From contig CM075778.1 in NCBI GenBank assembly GCA_037974665.1, forward strand, positions 22,386,001-22,450,000: a stretch of 64,000 nucleotides of DNA, read 5' to 3'. The notes beneath the pieces were generated by a model. It had not been told where the DNA came from and did no database searches. It saw only the letters and a list, made by a program, of their open reading frames with translations. Positions 1 to 10,494 of the stretch are shown one piece after another. Numbering within the stretch: position 1 is the first letter of the stretch; each line of letters starts with the position of its first letter. The position numbers were made by a program, and so were the translations under genes. The stretch is from Ehretia macrophylla. Taxonomy: Eukaryota > Streptophyta > Magnoliopsida > Boraginales > Ehretiaceae.

Positions 1-706
1 TAGACCAGATCAAAACAAAACAAGGAAGCTCATCGTAAGGCCTGGGGGGTATGAAGGCTTCTAAGTTTATAGGGACCAGCACCGCGCATTGGTTGGGTAC
101 ATGAACTACCTGTTTACAAGAGAAGTCATATTGGAGTGAATGCCAAATGGATATAAGCTCCTCATATTACCGATCTCTAATGGCACAAGAGATCCTGAGG
201 ATCATCTCATGGTCTTTGACCACCATATGACGTTCTATGATGTCCTAAATGCAATTAAATGTAGGGCTCTTCTAGTCACGTTGAGTGCATCAGGCCGAAA
301 ATGGTTTTCAAGTAGTCCAGCCGGGTCTATCCAGAATTTTAATCAATTGACTAAAATTTTCTTGGATAGGTTTGCTAGCAGTAAGAAGCCACCCAGGCTC
401 ACTTCCTCCCTTATTTCCATTAAGCAACATAAGGGCGAGACCCTGCGAGAATTCACTCAGAGGTTCAACCAGGCATTATTTGAAGTCCCCGACATCGCCC
501 AATTGGTGGCCCTTGTTTCTTTTATGCAAGGATTACAATCCAGGCCTTTCCAATCCTCACTAGGCAAAAAAATACTCTGTGACCTCACAAAACTCATGGC
601 CCGAGCAGCAAAGCGTATCAATTCTGAGAAGGTCATGCCAGCAAAGAAGAAAGAGGAAAATGAGAGGGAAACCTCCATGGGGAGCTCGACAAAAGGCAAA
701 GCCTGA
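1..706 (+). pseudogene. Tat-type gag (capsid domain) remnant
   Basis: A readable stretch from 140 to 706 matches the retrotransposon gag domain of Tat/Retand elements: the DPEDHL motif near residue 20, a W-F-S-S-S-P-A-GSI segment near 55, and the IKQHKGETLREFTQRFN helix near 95. The C-terminal end is lysine-rich, as expected before the nucleocapsid part. The capsid domain would have formed the virus-like particle around element RNA. Bases 1-139 look like upstream gag sequence. From 707 to about 1104 I see only a degraded gag-protease linker. Confidence 0.7.
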
Positions 707-1104
707 AACAGAGACAAGTAGAAATGGGGCAAAAGGGTAGGTTGAAAAGCTCAAGAAGGAATTATCGAGAGAGGTTCAAAAAGTACACCCCTCTTAATAC
801 CACTAGGGAAGGAATCCTACATGAGATCCAGATGAACAAGGACCTCAAATGGCCCAAGAAAATGTCAGGAAAGCTGAATAAATGAAGCAAAGATAAATAT
901 TGTCGATTTCACAGGAATCATAAGAATGATACAGAGGATTATTATCAGCTGAAGGATAAGATAAAGGCATGGTAGGTATAGAAATAAGAGACACCAGGGG
1001 TCATGGAAACCATAACCAAAAGGCTAACATATAATGGTAAAAGCAGCACTGGGAGAAAGTTTTACCTTTGGTCGACAAGGGGAGAGCCACTGAGCAAATG
1101 ACTA

Positions 1105-1536
1105 AGGGCCCATGAGCAAGTCACTTTCACTTTGGAAGACCTAGAATGGCTTATCTTCCCGCATGATGACCCTTTACTAGTGCAGGTGACTATAGCTAAC
1201 TATCTGGTGAAGGGAATTATGGTAGACACGGGCAACTCAATTGAAATACTATTCTTGAAAGCCTTCAACAAGCTTGGCATGAGCAAAGATAGATTACAAC
1301 CATTTAGGGGTACTTTGTCTAGATTTATAGGGGAAGTTTTCCACTCAGAAGAAGTTATCAGCCTACCGCTAACCATAAGGGATGAATACAAAAAGGTCAC
1401 AATAATGGCTGACCTCATTGTCTTGGATTGTGCATTCGCTTATAACAATATCCTAGATCGGGTAGCTTTGAACAAACTTCGAGATGTGGTATCCCTATAT
1501 CACCAAGTCATGAGATTCCCAATACCTTGGGGGTAA
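1105..1536 (+). pseudogene. Tat-type aspartic protease remnant
   Basis: The reading frame carries the retropepsin active-site region (MVDTGNSIEILF), followed by R-L-Q-P-F-R-G, FIGEVF and a closing Y-N-N-I-L-D-R motif before LRDVVSLYHQVM. This is the usual layout of the Tat-clade protease just upstream of reverse transcriptase. It is a fossil fragment of the polyprotein and has no start codon of its own. The polyprotein was cleaved by this domain in the living element. Confidence 0.7.
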
Positions 1537-1869
1537 ATATAGTAAAGGGAGACCAGTTGATAGCTCAAGAATGTTATGCTGCATCATTTAAAGTCAAGGG
1601 CCCTAGGGATGACAATTAGAGGTGCTCGAGAAAAAGAAGGATGCAAAGAAAGGGACCCCAATTGAGGACTTAGATGTAGACGAACTCTTAGAAGACCGCA
1701 AGGTAAAGATTGGTAGTGAGCTCTCACCCGACCTTCGTAAAGGTATAATTGATTTCTTTTCTAAAAATGAACATATATTTGCTTGGTTTGCATGCCACTG
1801 ACATGACAAGAGTAGATCTAAGCTTGATGGCCCACTGGCTAAATGTGGATCGACTTTTCACCCTATTAG

Positions 1870-3060
1870 GCAGAAAAAGCAATTTAGGGTAGAAATGAAC
1901 AAAACATCCGAGAAGAGGTTAGAAAACTACTGAGTGTTAGGCACATAAAAAACATTGAGTATCCAGAATGGTTGGATAATATGGTACTTGTAGCTAGAGA
2001 GCCCAAAAAAGTGATAGCTATGTGTCGAGTATACCGACCTCAGCAAAGCATTCCCGAAAGATTGTTACCCACTACCAAGGATAGACAAGATGGTGGACGC
2101 AACCTTAGGCTACGAGCTTCTTACTTTTATGGATGTTTTTAAAGGATACAACTAAATAAAGATGGCCCCGAAAGATGAAGAAAAGACCACATTCATTACC
2201 GAAATTGGCATATACTCCTACAAGGTGATGCCCTTTAGGATGAAAACCATTGGTGTTACTTATCAACAAATGATAAACAAGGTATTTGAAAATTAGATTG
2301 GACGTAACATGGAGATATAATATAGAAAATATACTGGTCTAGAGTAAAGGAGCTCAGTCGCACATTGTCCACCTCACTGAAGCCTTTTCCACTATGGAAT
2401 GGTTTGGGATCAAACCCAATCCAGAAAAATGTGCCTTCGGTGTCAAAGCTAGAAAATTCCTGGGCTTTATGGTGACTTGCCAAGGAATAGAAGACAATCC
2501 CAAAAAGATCCAAGCTATATTGGACATGAATCCATCCAGATGTGTCAATGAAGTACAATCATTAGTAGAAAATGTAGTCACTCTGAGCAGGTTCATGTTA
2601 AGGTCAGCCGATAAATGCGCCCCTTTCTTCAAATTACTGAGGAACCCAAAGAACTTTCAATGGATAGAGGAGTGTCAGAAAGCCATTGAGGAAATTAAAA
2701 AGTATCTCAATACACTTCTCTTTTTTCCCGACTAGAGAAAGGGGAGGTCTTCATACTATATTTAGCTAGTTCAGGAATAACAATCGTTGTAGCCCTTATC
2801 CGTGAAGAAGGCAAGATCCAAAAACCAATTTATTATGTTAGTAACATCCTGAGGGGGCCGAGCTCAAGCATCGAACGAATAATGCTTGCTCTAATAACTG
2901 GCTCGAGGAACTTGAAGCATTATTTTGATACACATACCATTTGAGTAATGACAGATATGCCCTTGAAGCAAAAACTACACAAGCCCAAAGTCTCAGGACG
3001 TCTATTAAAACCTTACCTCCGATGCGTCAACCGTAATGAAATGAGCTATGTCATCAATAA
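1870..3060 (+). pseudogene. Tat-type reverse transcriptase and RNase H remnant
   Basis: The clearest part (2394-2735) is the C-terminal end of a gypsy reverse transcriptase: the IKPNPEKCAFGV segment, then K-F-L-G-F-M-V and a connection domain with LSRFM and CAPFFKLL. Upstream, palm-domain traces are visible in several frames. Downstream, 2740-3060 resembles the RNase H and tether region. The domain is heavily broken. Identification rests on motif order and on the flanking Tat protease and integrase. Confidence 0.65.
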
Positions 3061-3565
3061 GCTACATGAGGGTCAGTGCGAGAACTATTCTAGTGCACGA
3101 AGCCTTGCCAACTAAGCCTTCACAACTAGCTACTACTGGCCTACTATTCAGGGAAATGCAGTGCACGATGTGAAAAAAATGCAAAAACTGCCAAAGGTTT
3201 GCCCAAGTCTCGTATATATCACTTGAGCTTCTTACAGTCGTTTCTGCCCCTTGTCCATCTATGAAGTAGGGAATGGACATCGTGGGAAACCTCCTAACTG
3301 CATCGGGATAGCAGGTGTACATACTTGTGATCACTGACCACTTTACCAAATGGATAGAAGAAGAAGCCTACCATTAAGTCAGAGACAAAGAAGTGAAAAT
3401 ATTTGTGTGGACGAATATTATATGCTGGTTTGGTTGCCAAATGAAATAGTGAAAGACAACAGACCCCAATTCATTAGCCGAGATTTTTGAGACTTTTGTC
3501 GTGAATGGAAAATACAACTCAACATCTCTAGCCCAAGCTACTTGTAGTCTAATGGCTAAGCCCGA
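3061..3565 (+). pseudogene. Tat-type integrase, N-terminal and core remnant (left of a copia insertion)
   Basis: Traces of the zinc-binding N-terminal region (a YYWP-like segment and the C-x-x-C-Q-x-F-A-Q type end) lie at about 3110-3220. The catalytic core starts around 3240 with the G-x-D-I-V-G type segment and reaches the Y-x-x-x-NG motif near 3550. The domain then stops at the boundary of a foreign insertion and resumes near 7042. It is broken and old. Confidence 0.6.
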
Positions 3566-3906
3566 AGTTTCTCATGCATACAAACAAGCATAAAACGTAA
3601 CAGATAACGTAAATACATCAATAATAAATCACAAAAACTTCAAGAGCATGGATAGAGACTATGAAAATGCAGCCCTCTACGATCATGTACACACCACGTC
3701 GAGAGTAGAACGAAGCAAAACAAAGTTCCTTAATGAACTACGAAGACGATGCACGAATCCCATGGCTAGGGAAATAGACGACCATATGAGAAAGAAAAAG
3801 AGATAAGGCTAGGGTTTGCTTGATATCAGGTTTTCGCTCAATGCTGAATTTATAATATGCTCATACTTTCCAATATTTGTACTTAAACCTCAGACCGTAT
3901 AGGATC

Positions 3907-3912
3907 TTTATA
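3907..3912 (-). promoter_or_regulatory. TATA box of the copia-like LTR
   Basis: The minus strand reads TATAAA in an AT-rich context, directly downstream of the W-box cluster. A start site about 30 bases further (near 3880) would put the R/U5 region at about 3566-3880, consistent with the LTR model. Confidence 0.5.
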
Positions 3913-3946
3913 AATTCAACCCAAACCTTTTTCTAATCAACTCTAA

Positions 3947-4057
3947 GTCAATTAGACATTGACTACAATTATAATTGACACTCAATTAATTATTAATTTG
4001 ACTTAATACAGAAGTCAATTCCCTAAATTGACTTTGACCATAAGTCAAACGTTTGAC
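3947..4057 (-). promoter_or_regulatory. W-box cluster in the copia LTR U3
   Basis: Nine W-box cores (TTGAC or its complement GTCAA) lie in 111 bases, starting at 3947, 3959, 3975, 3998, 4014, 4028, 4034, 4044 and 4053. W-boxes are the binding sites of plant WRKY transcription factors. The cluster sits 35-150 bases upstream of a minus-strand TATA box, so it is placed like an enhancer. WRKY control is an inference from the motif alone. Confidence 0.6.
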
Positions 4058-4089
4058 TATTGATACATTCAAACGGTGTGTTATAATTA

Positions 4090-5771
4090 GGTGCAAAATG
4101 ACCAAGTTCTAATAACCCGCAAATGCACAGATCATCGTAGTGTAGTGTGCTTAGAATGCGGAATCGTACCACAGGGAAGCTCGTTAGTTAGTTAGTGAAG
4201 TAGTATGTGAAAGTGTTAAAGCAGTAAGTACAATTTAAAAAGGCGTTTTGAGAATATAACTAAATTACAACTAAATTAAACTAAGTATTAGTGGAATATG
4301 AGGGAAAGGAATCTAGGGGGATGGATATGTAAAGAGGCAGTCAATATAGGCTCGGCATTCAAGTTCTCTAATCCTATGCAAGGGTTAACCTATAAGCATT
4401 AACCTAGTCAATTAACTTAGCCTATTAAAATCCCAATTACTAACTCTGATGTAGATGATATGCCATCTACGAGCATTGGAGCCATAGTATGGAACGGTCC
4501 TTGCAACCTGGTGTAAAAGGTCTATTTCAACTAAGTAATCAATATCTCATTTCTAGTCTAGAGTTATGGTACAACCTATAGGCTTGTGGAATCTAAGTTT
4601 GTCAAGTTATTTGATTCACTATTAAAGCATGGATATATGGCACTAAAGTAAAACTATCATAACATCTACTAAAAAGCATTACATATGAAAGACAATAAGT
4701 AAAACAATCATAACATCTACTGAAAAACATTATGTATGAAAGACAGTACTGAATTTAAAGCAAGCCATATATTGCAATCGAATTAAATAAACTGAATCCG
4801 AGACCAGATATTAAAAGACTGTCATTTACAATATCCTCCCCTAGATAAATAACTCTACTCAGACATAATAATAAATACAAGTAGTACAAAGAAGAGAGTC
4901 AAGAAAGGCTCCCCTGATATGACGACTTTGTATTTTTGATTTTTGAAATTTGAGCAGAGGTCCGATGCCAAATAGCTATTCCGACGGAACTAATTTCCCC
5001 CAAATAAGAGCTTTCCAATTAAAAGCTATTCGGGCAGAACCTCCCGCAGATAATAACTACTTCGGTCGGACTTCCCCCTAAAAGTGGCTATTCAGACAAA
5101 ATTTCTCCGAATAAGAACCATTTAGTGGGACTTTCCTCGTATCTTACTAATTAATTAAATACAACTAAAACTAAAACTAACTAGAATTAACTCGAAATTA
5201 TACCAAAAATATTGGCACTATTCCAAAATTAATTAACATTTTTGGTTGGGGGAGAGGGGTATTTATAGGCAGATTTTTAGAGGCACGCTCGAGCACTCAG
5301 TAGGCGCGTCGAGCATGCCTCTGCTGCACCAAATTGTCGCGCGCCATATGGCACTTCTAGATTCTTCTGTGACAGGCACTTGAGCGCCCAAAAAGTGCAC
5401 TCGAGCACGCTTCTACTCCATCGTTGATTTTGCGACACGTGTTTTCTTCGAGAAGGTGGTAGATTTTCAGGCATAGGGCGCTCGAGCGCCAGGAGGGCGT
5501 GCTCGAGTGCCCTTTTGTTGACTTTTTGGGTTGGAATTTTGACCTTTGACCGAGCTTTTACCGAGCATTGACCGAGGTATTTTTAGGCTATTTTCAGCGT
5601 TTCGAGTCTGATTACGCCCTAGTTTTAGCCAAGTTCTGTCTCTATCAGCTTCATTCTTCCACCGATTCTCGTGCTTTCCCTATTTTGCACTTCTTTGACT
5701 TGCATTTTGGATCGTTTTGGGTCTGGACTTCACTTCCCGGTATTCTCCTACATTGCATCGAAAATAACAAA
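4090..5771. mobile_element. Unclassified 1.7-kb insertion in the copia LTR
   Basis: This stretch interrupts the copia LTR. It is flanked by a 12-base imperfect direct repeat (4078-4089 and 5772-5783, 10 of 12 identical) and ends in an A-rich run just before the right repeat. That combination suggests a retroposed sequence, but I see no LINE protein, no recognisable SINE promoter and no TG...CA ends. The content is AT-rich non-coding sequence with a GC-rich island near its right end. Family unknown. Confidence 0.3.
5287..5512. repeat. Cluster of CTCGAG-centred short repeats
   Basis: Six related GC-rich words, most centred on the palindrome CTCGAG and the rest near-matches (for example GCTCGAGC at 5287-5294, then near 5316, 5378, 5396, 5478 and 5499), occur within about 230 bases of otherwise AT-rich DNA. 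They alternate with GCGCC-type words. The cluster is inside the unclassified insertion. I cannot assign a function. Confidence 0.45.
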
Positions 5772-7041
5772 GTGTTGCAATTATCCCTACGTTAAGATGC
5801 AAATGTAGTACAAATACCAGGGTTTGAGTGCTGCAAATACAGTCACATCAACCATCAAATGTTCTTTCTCAATTGCATATTCAAATAGTTTCCAAAATCT
5901 ATTCTAACGATATGCAATACACCATATCTTGCTTCTAGATAGAATTCGAGCAAGTCCTCATGCTAGTATGACTTCTCCATTTTATCTCTCATAGTTCTAA
6001 CATTTTCGGTTATGTACGATCTTGTAGGTTTAAGTGCCATACTGGTAATAGTTAGGACAAGTACCAAATAACCCATCACCACTAGAACACCTTCTAGTTG
6101 CCACTAATTGAGGTTGACGTCTAGTAATTCTCTCCGAAGACAAAATGGCTCGAATGCTTAAAGCAAACTTTGTTATCCAAGAACCTTTTGGCGAGTAGTT
6201 AACATGCAGTCCATTTCTTCTACTTGATGTCCCCGATTGACCCTAGGGTATGGTCATTTAGTGAAACCCCAATAGGCCCGTGCTTATGCTATCATAGATG
6301 CAATGTTGACATTTCTTGTATGGTCTAATCATGCCACCATGGCTAGGGATTTATGTCAACATCTCTATGAGGTGACATAACACATTCTCTTTTTCATCCA
6401 GAGTAGTGGATCCTCGCAATGACATTCACTAGCTTCGCAAGTACTTGACTGTACCCAATCCTTATTCAATCAAGTCTTATCTTCTTCCCTTTTGTCTAGG
6501 GCCAAAGTGTAGTAAGTTGCTTGCAAGCTACTATGGTGTCCTCGAGTCAAAGAAGTACTTTGCACCACTATCACATAAGAACCTACTCATTGACTTAGGT
6601 GGATGAAGTCCACATTGAGTGTTTTCAAGGGGTCATGTCTGGTATACATATGTCCATATACACCCATGCATTAGCCTTGACATCTTATGCCACATGGTGG
6701 ATGAGATCAACCTTGGTAAAGCTAACTCTATGTCGGCTTGGTAGATTCATCAATGCCCAATCATGTTGAATCTTACGACCTAGGACAAGTTTTAGGAATG
6801 TCTTAGGTGGCGATTCTCATCTATTATAAAATCTTATGGTTAGACCCTATACCAACATGTCCAAGGGCTTTATCAATTATACATCATATACAAATCTACT
6901 ACATGCGAATGTACAAGAGATAAAGATAAATACCAAATGGTACTTGTACTTGATTAAAACTATATTACAAGGAATGTTTATTACATAATATCCCTTGTCA
7001 TTCTACACTGAATGATTGGCTTGAAGGGTATATTTCCAACA

Positions 7042-7690
7042 AATCCGAGTCATCCAATAAAACCATCATTTCAACACTTAATAAGCGACTTGAAAGTACC
7101 AAGGGAAGTTGGGAAGAAAAGTTGCTTAGAGTGTTATGGGCCTACCGAACAACAACAAGGTCAACAACTAGGAAACCCTTTTTGCCATGGTCTTTGGGAC
7201 TGAGTTTGTCATCCCAGTGGAGGTTGGGTTGCCTATTCTCTGAGTTGAACAAACATTCGAAGAGTAGAATAATATAAAGCTCGGCCATGAGCTCGATACT
7301 GTCAATGAAAGGAGGGAACGAGTTTTCATTTGCATTGTAGCTTACCATCAAAAAATTAGCCAACACTATAATAAGAGTATCAGAGTGTAGACCTTCAAAG
7401 AAGGCAACTGGGTCTTGAGGTGAGAGTTCCAAAATACCATGGAGGTTAATGCTAGGAAGCTAGGGCTCATCTAGGAGAGTCCCTATCAAATCCCCGAGGT
7501 GGTTGGACAAGGATCATATAAACTCCATACCCAGGAAGGCAAGGATATCTGTAACAGTTGGAATGCAATCTACCTCAAGAGGTTCTATTTTTAGACTTTG
7601 TGAAGTTTTTAGTTAGTTTCCCTCCTAGGAGGCCAATAAACAATAGCTCTATTCTTAGCACGCCTATAGGCGAGTCAGTTTAGTGTACAC
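7042..7690 (+). pseudogene. Tat-type integrase C-terminal remnant (right of the copia insertion)
   Basis: Immediately after the copia boundary the Tat integrase core resumes. The plus strand shows the N-K-T-I-I-S-T-L segment, the W-A-Y-R-T-T motif and, around 7190, a T-E-F-V-I-P-V-E type segment, all diagnostic of the end of the Tat integrase. Beyond about 7440 only traces of the integrase C-terminal region are visible. The piece ends at the TACAC target duplication of the next insertion. Confidence 0.65.
7686..7690. repeat. Target-site duplication TACAC, left copy
   Basis: TACAC directly precedes TGTAACGACC at 7691. The same five bases follow the other end of the insertion at 10490-10494. 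Confidence 0.75.
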
Positions 7691-7855
7691 TGTAACGACC
7701 CGGCTAAGCGAATACCCACTTGGGCAGAGGCACACCGCAGTCGCACATATGCACGAATTGTCCGCTTTGGTTACCCCACTTTGGGGGCCCTCACGGATTT
7801 GTCGTTCGCCCACTCTCGTGAGAAAACGGCCGTGCACGATATAAGGGACGAACCT

Positions 7856-7898
7856 CTTATATCTAGCAATATCACTTCCTTCCCAACCGATGTGGGAT
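7856..7898 (-). promoter_or_regulatory. USE + TATA promoter of the U-snRNA type
   Basis: The minus strand carries ATCCCACATCG (7898-7888), an exact match to the plant upstream sequence element consensus RTCCCACATCG. Its partner TATAAG lies at 7861-7856. The centre-to-centre distance is about 34 bases, which in plant snRNA genes is the spacing of RNA polymerase II promoters (polymerase III types are about one helical turn shorter). Transcription would start near 7825 and run toward 7691. That this unit is transcribed is an inference. Confidence 0.6.
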
Positions 7899-7968
7899 GG
7901 GATCACCACATCCGCCCCCCCTTGGGGACCCAGCGCCCTCGCGGGTCAACTGGTCAACAGTCGGGTCG

Positions 7969-7980
7969 GCTCTGATACCA
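7969..7980 (-). other. Primer-binding site, initiator tRNA-Met
   Basis: The minus strand reads TGGTATCAGAGC, complementary to the 3' end of plant initiator tRNA-Met, four bases inside the LTR end. It marks the 5' end of a minus-strand LTR element. Confidence 0.8.
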
Positions 7981-7984
7981 CTTC

Positions 7985-10489
7985 TGTAACGCCCAGATCC
8001 CTCACGAGACCGGGACTCCTATTTATCATGCTATTCTCACCCAATTCCAAACCCCGGGCACAAAAATTTTAGGGGAAAACGGACGGAGTCTCCCCTGTTT
8101 ATAGGACTAAACTAGTACCTGCACAAAGACACCCATGATGCTAGATCCACAAACAGCAACTCTTATAACCAATCCTCCAAGATTTTTATGGGCCACCCGC
8201 GATCCCAAGGCCATCCGAGCCTCAGAACAACAATTACATATAACGCACAAGCAAGCAAAGCATTTCTAATTTTAACTATAGGTAATTAGATACAACAATA
8301 GCCAAGTTCTACTTCCAAGTTTGTTAATCACACAAGCATGCAAAAGAATAAGTTTACTATGGATTACTACATGTCATTCCACTTTATATCCAACATACAA
8401 GATTACAAATTATTACATTCACCATTTATACTCAAGACCCCAAGGTCACAAAAAGGCAATCAACAACAACTCCACGCAAGCTTCTCATTTTAGACAACCT
8501 TATCACACAAGAAGTCACCGAAATTGCTTAACTAGCACTTCTTCCTCTTCTTCTATCAGCTGAGGATTCACCTCAGCTTCACCTGAAACATATTAAATGA
8601 GGAATGAGCAACTAAGTTGCCCAGCGAGGGAGGTGATGCAACATGCCAACGTGCAATATGATATGCAAATACAAGAAAACATATATAATCCACATAAACC
8701 AACAAGACAATAAGCCAAGCAATTAATCACTTTAAAAAGGATACGGTTCCACTTCCAAGTCTTTGATCACGAGCCACGAACCACGAGCATCACGAACATG
8801 CCGGCAAACCCCAAACACCAACAATTGGGATACTCCGGATGTATCCCGATCCTACGACCCTTTCTCCCGAGGTAGGTCCATGCCCAGCAGGTGAACCACG
8901 CCTCTGGGGTAGTGGAGTATGCCTCAGCGAGAAAGGGAATAGGCACCATGGTAGTCGAGGGAGCACGGCAAGCCCGACGCTGCCCGTGTTTCTCGACGCT
9001 ACCATGTCCGAAAGAGGTTGCGCAACCCAATACAAGTCACAGGCAATCAATATAACACATATCACATAAGAGGGACGACAAAGTAGGCCGCCCTCACATT
9101 TATGCACGATGAAAGTTCATATAAGCACGTTATTAACTAATAGATGCCAAAAGAAGCAATCAACACAATTAATTCCAATAATCTACTCAAATAACTTAAA
9201 TACATCCTAAATATTCAATGCAAGGTATTACTAACACACAACAAGTTCCAAATGCAACTAAAATGGCTAAAAACTACATTTTCCCTTTCTTTAACCGAGC
9301 TTTCTTTCTCCTAAGCATGGTTCGAGATTCCCAATCATACCCTAGTCTTGCTATATTCCTAATTAAGCCCAAAGGAACCTTTTAAAGTCACTAAAACTCA
9401 TTTTTGAAGCAAAAGTTCGGGAAGGCCCCGAACGGGTTTGAACTACAACCATACTAACCGAACCCCATTTTTGCGAAACGAAAGCACCAAAGGTGCTTCC
9501 TTAGCTCAAGGATACCTAAACCAATGCCCAAACTTGCCCGGATTGCTTAACGTATAAAACCCCCTTTTTAAAGTAAGCTAATTATGCAATTAAGTTCAAA
9601 TTCGAGTGATTCAACCTAACGTGGCTTTTCAACTAACTTCCCTAGGGTCTAGAGCACCTAATTGATGCATCAATTCAAGCCAATTAGCAAATTTTCTCAA
9701 AACCCTAGTTCTAGGCACTATTCATCATCTCTTTGATCAAATTCAACATTCAACCATTAACTTTGTTATCAACCCTCAAAAGTTAGCTCTAGCGACATTA
9801 AATAACTCATATGAAGCATTCATAACAAGTTTTATAGCTAATATCAACAAATCAATAAAATTCAATATATGCACATAAACTTTAAAAACAAATAAATGCA
9901 TCTCCCTCACAATTTTGAAGATGAAGAAGCTTGTTGAAGACTCTAGGTTGCTCAAAACCCCTCCCAAGATGAATCTAGAAGCTCAAAATGCAAGATTGTT
10001 GAAGCAAGAATCTCCTTTTTTCCTTCTCCTTTGGTATTTTCGGCCTGCTACAGTAATTCCTGCACATTGTTCTTTTTTTTTGTGTGTTTTAATGAGCTTA
10101 TGTGATTTATATAAGATTAAGTTGAGGTGGGGTCAAGTTTGGGTATTTAAAAGGTCACTAGAATGCGCGTTATTAACTTAAAAACGAGCCTAAGATGAAA
10201 AGTAATGTTAGTTATTTAAATCTCTAAGTTTGTTATGTAACACTATTCACTTAACTACTAAAAATATTTTCTAAACGAGCTCTCCTATCGCCTCTAGCTC
10301 AATTGCACATTTTTCCCACTCCTCTAACAATTAATGTGATTTAATAAAAATACTAATTCACTAATAGAATATAGTTTGAAAACGGGATGAATAGTAGCTA
10401 AAGAAGCCAGTTAATAAAGCACAGAAGGAAATGCGCAAACAATAGATGCAACAGTAAATAAATGTACGGCTAAAATCTCGAGCGTCACA
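7985..10489 (-). repeat. Tekay-type LTR, 2505 bp
   Basis: It starts on the minus strand with TGTGACGCTCGAG and ends with GGGCGTTACA. A TATA box (CTTATATAAATC) lies at about 10104-10115 on the minus strand, in a context matching the TATA of the young LTR at 51592. A GC-rich block at about 8770-9060 corresponds to the GC-rich block at 52690-52870 of the young LTR. Short open frames in this block are not treated as genes. Confidence 0.75.
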
Positions 10490-10494
10490 TACAC
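10490..10494. repeat. Target-site duplication TACAC, right copy
   Basis: It follows the LTR end at 10489 and matches the copy at 7686-7690. Confidence 0.75.

Larger units (their letters stand above)
3566..7041 (-). mobile_element. Angela/BARE-like Ty1/copia LTR inside the Tat integrase, itself interrupted
   Basis: Read on the minus strand, the sequence begins at 7041 with TGTTGGAAATATACCC, the start typical of Angela/BARE-type copia LTRs. It continues as AT-rich non-coding sequence to about 5772, and resumes below 4090 with a U3 end, a TATA box (3907-3912) and an R/U5-like tail to about 3566. Without the inner insertion the LTR would be about 1.8 kb, the usual size for this group. I see no copia protein, so this is probably a solo LTR. 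Flanking AAGCC/AATCC could be an aged target duplication, but the left edge is uncertain by tens of bases. Confidence 0.5.
7691..10489 (-). mobile_element. Composite LTR-element insertion, Tekay-type LTR plus TRIM-like unit
   Basis: A single 5-bp target duplication (TACAC, 7686-7690 and 10490-10494) encloses 2799 bases. On the minus strand the order is a Tekay-type LTR (10489-7985), a 4-base gap, a tRNA-Met primer site (7980-7969) and a 278-base unit ending at 7691 in ...GGGTCGTTACA. The LTR aligns by eye with that of the young element at 51216: shared start TGTGACGC, shared U3 words and the GGAC-x-GAGTCTC-x-CCTGT block near the end. The terminal unit is different and resembles short non-autonomous plant elements with an snRNA-like promoter. 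No coding region is present. Confidence 0.65.

Noticed and set aside
5568-5795. 75-codon open frame on the plus strand
   Set aside because: No domain is recognisable. It lies across the right edge of the unclassified insertion and looks like chance.
8767-9107. Overlapping open frames on both strands in a GC-rich stretch
   Set aside because: They lie within a Tekay-type LTR and correspond to the GC-rich block at 52690-52870. Open frames on both strands are a composition effect.
9915-10181. 88-codon open frame as a host gene candidate
   Set aside because: It lies within the LTR at 7985-10489, antisense to its promoter, without any recognisable domain.
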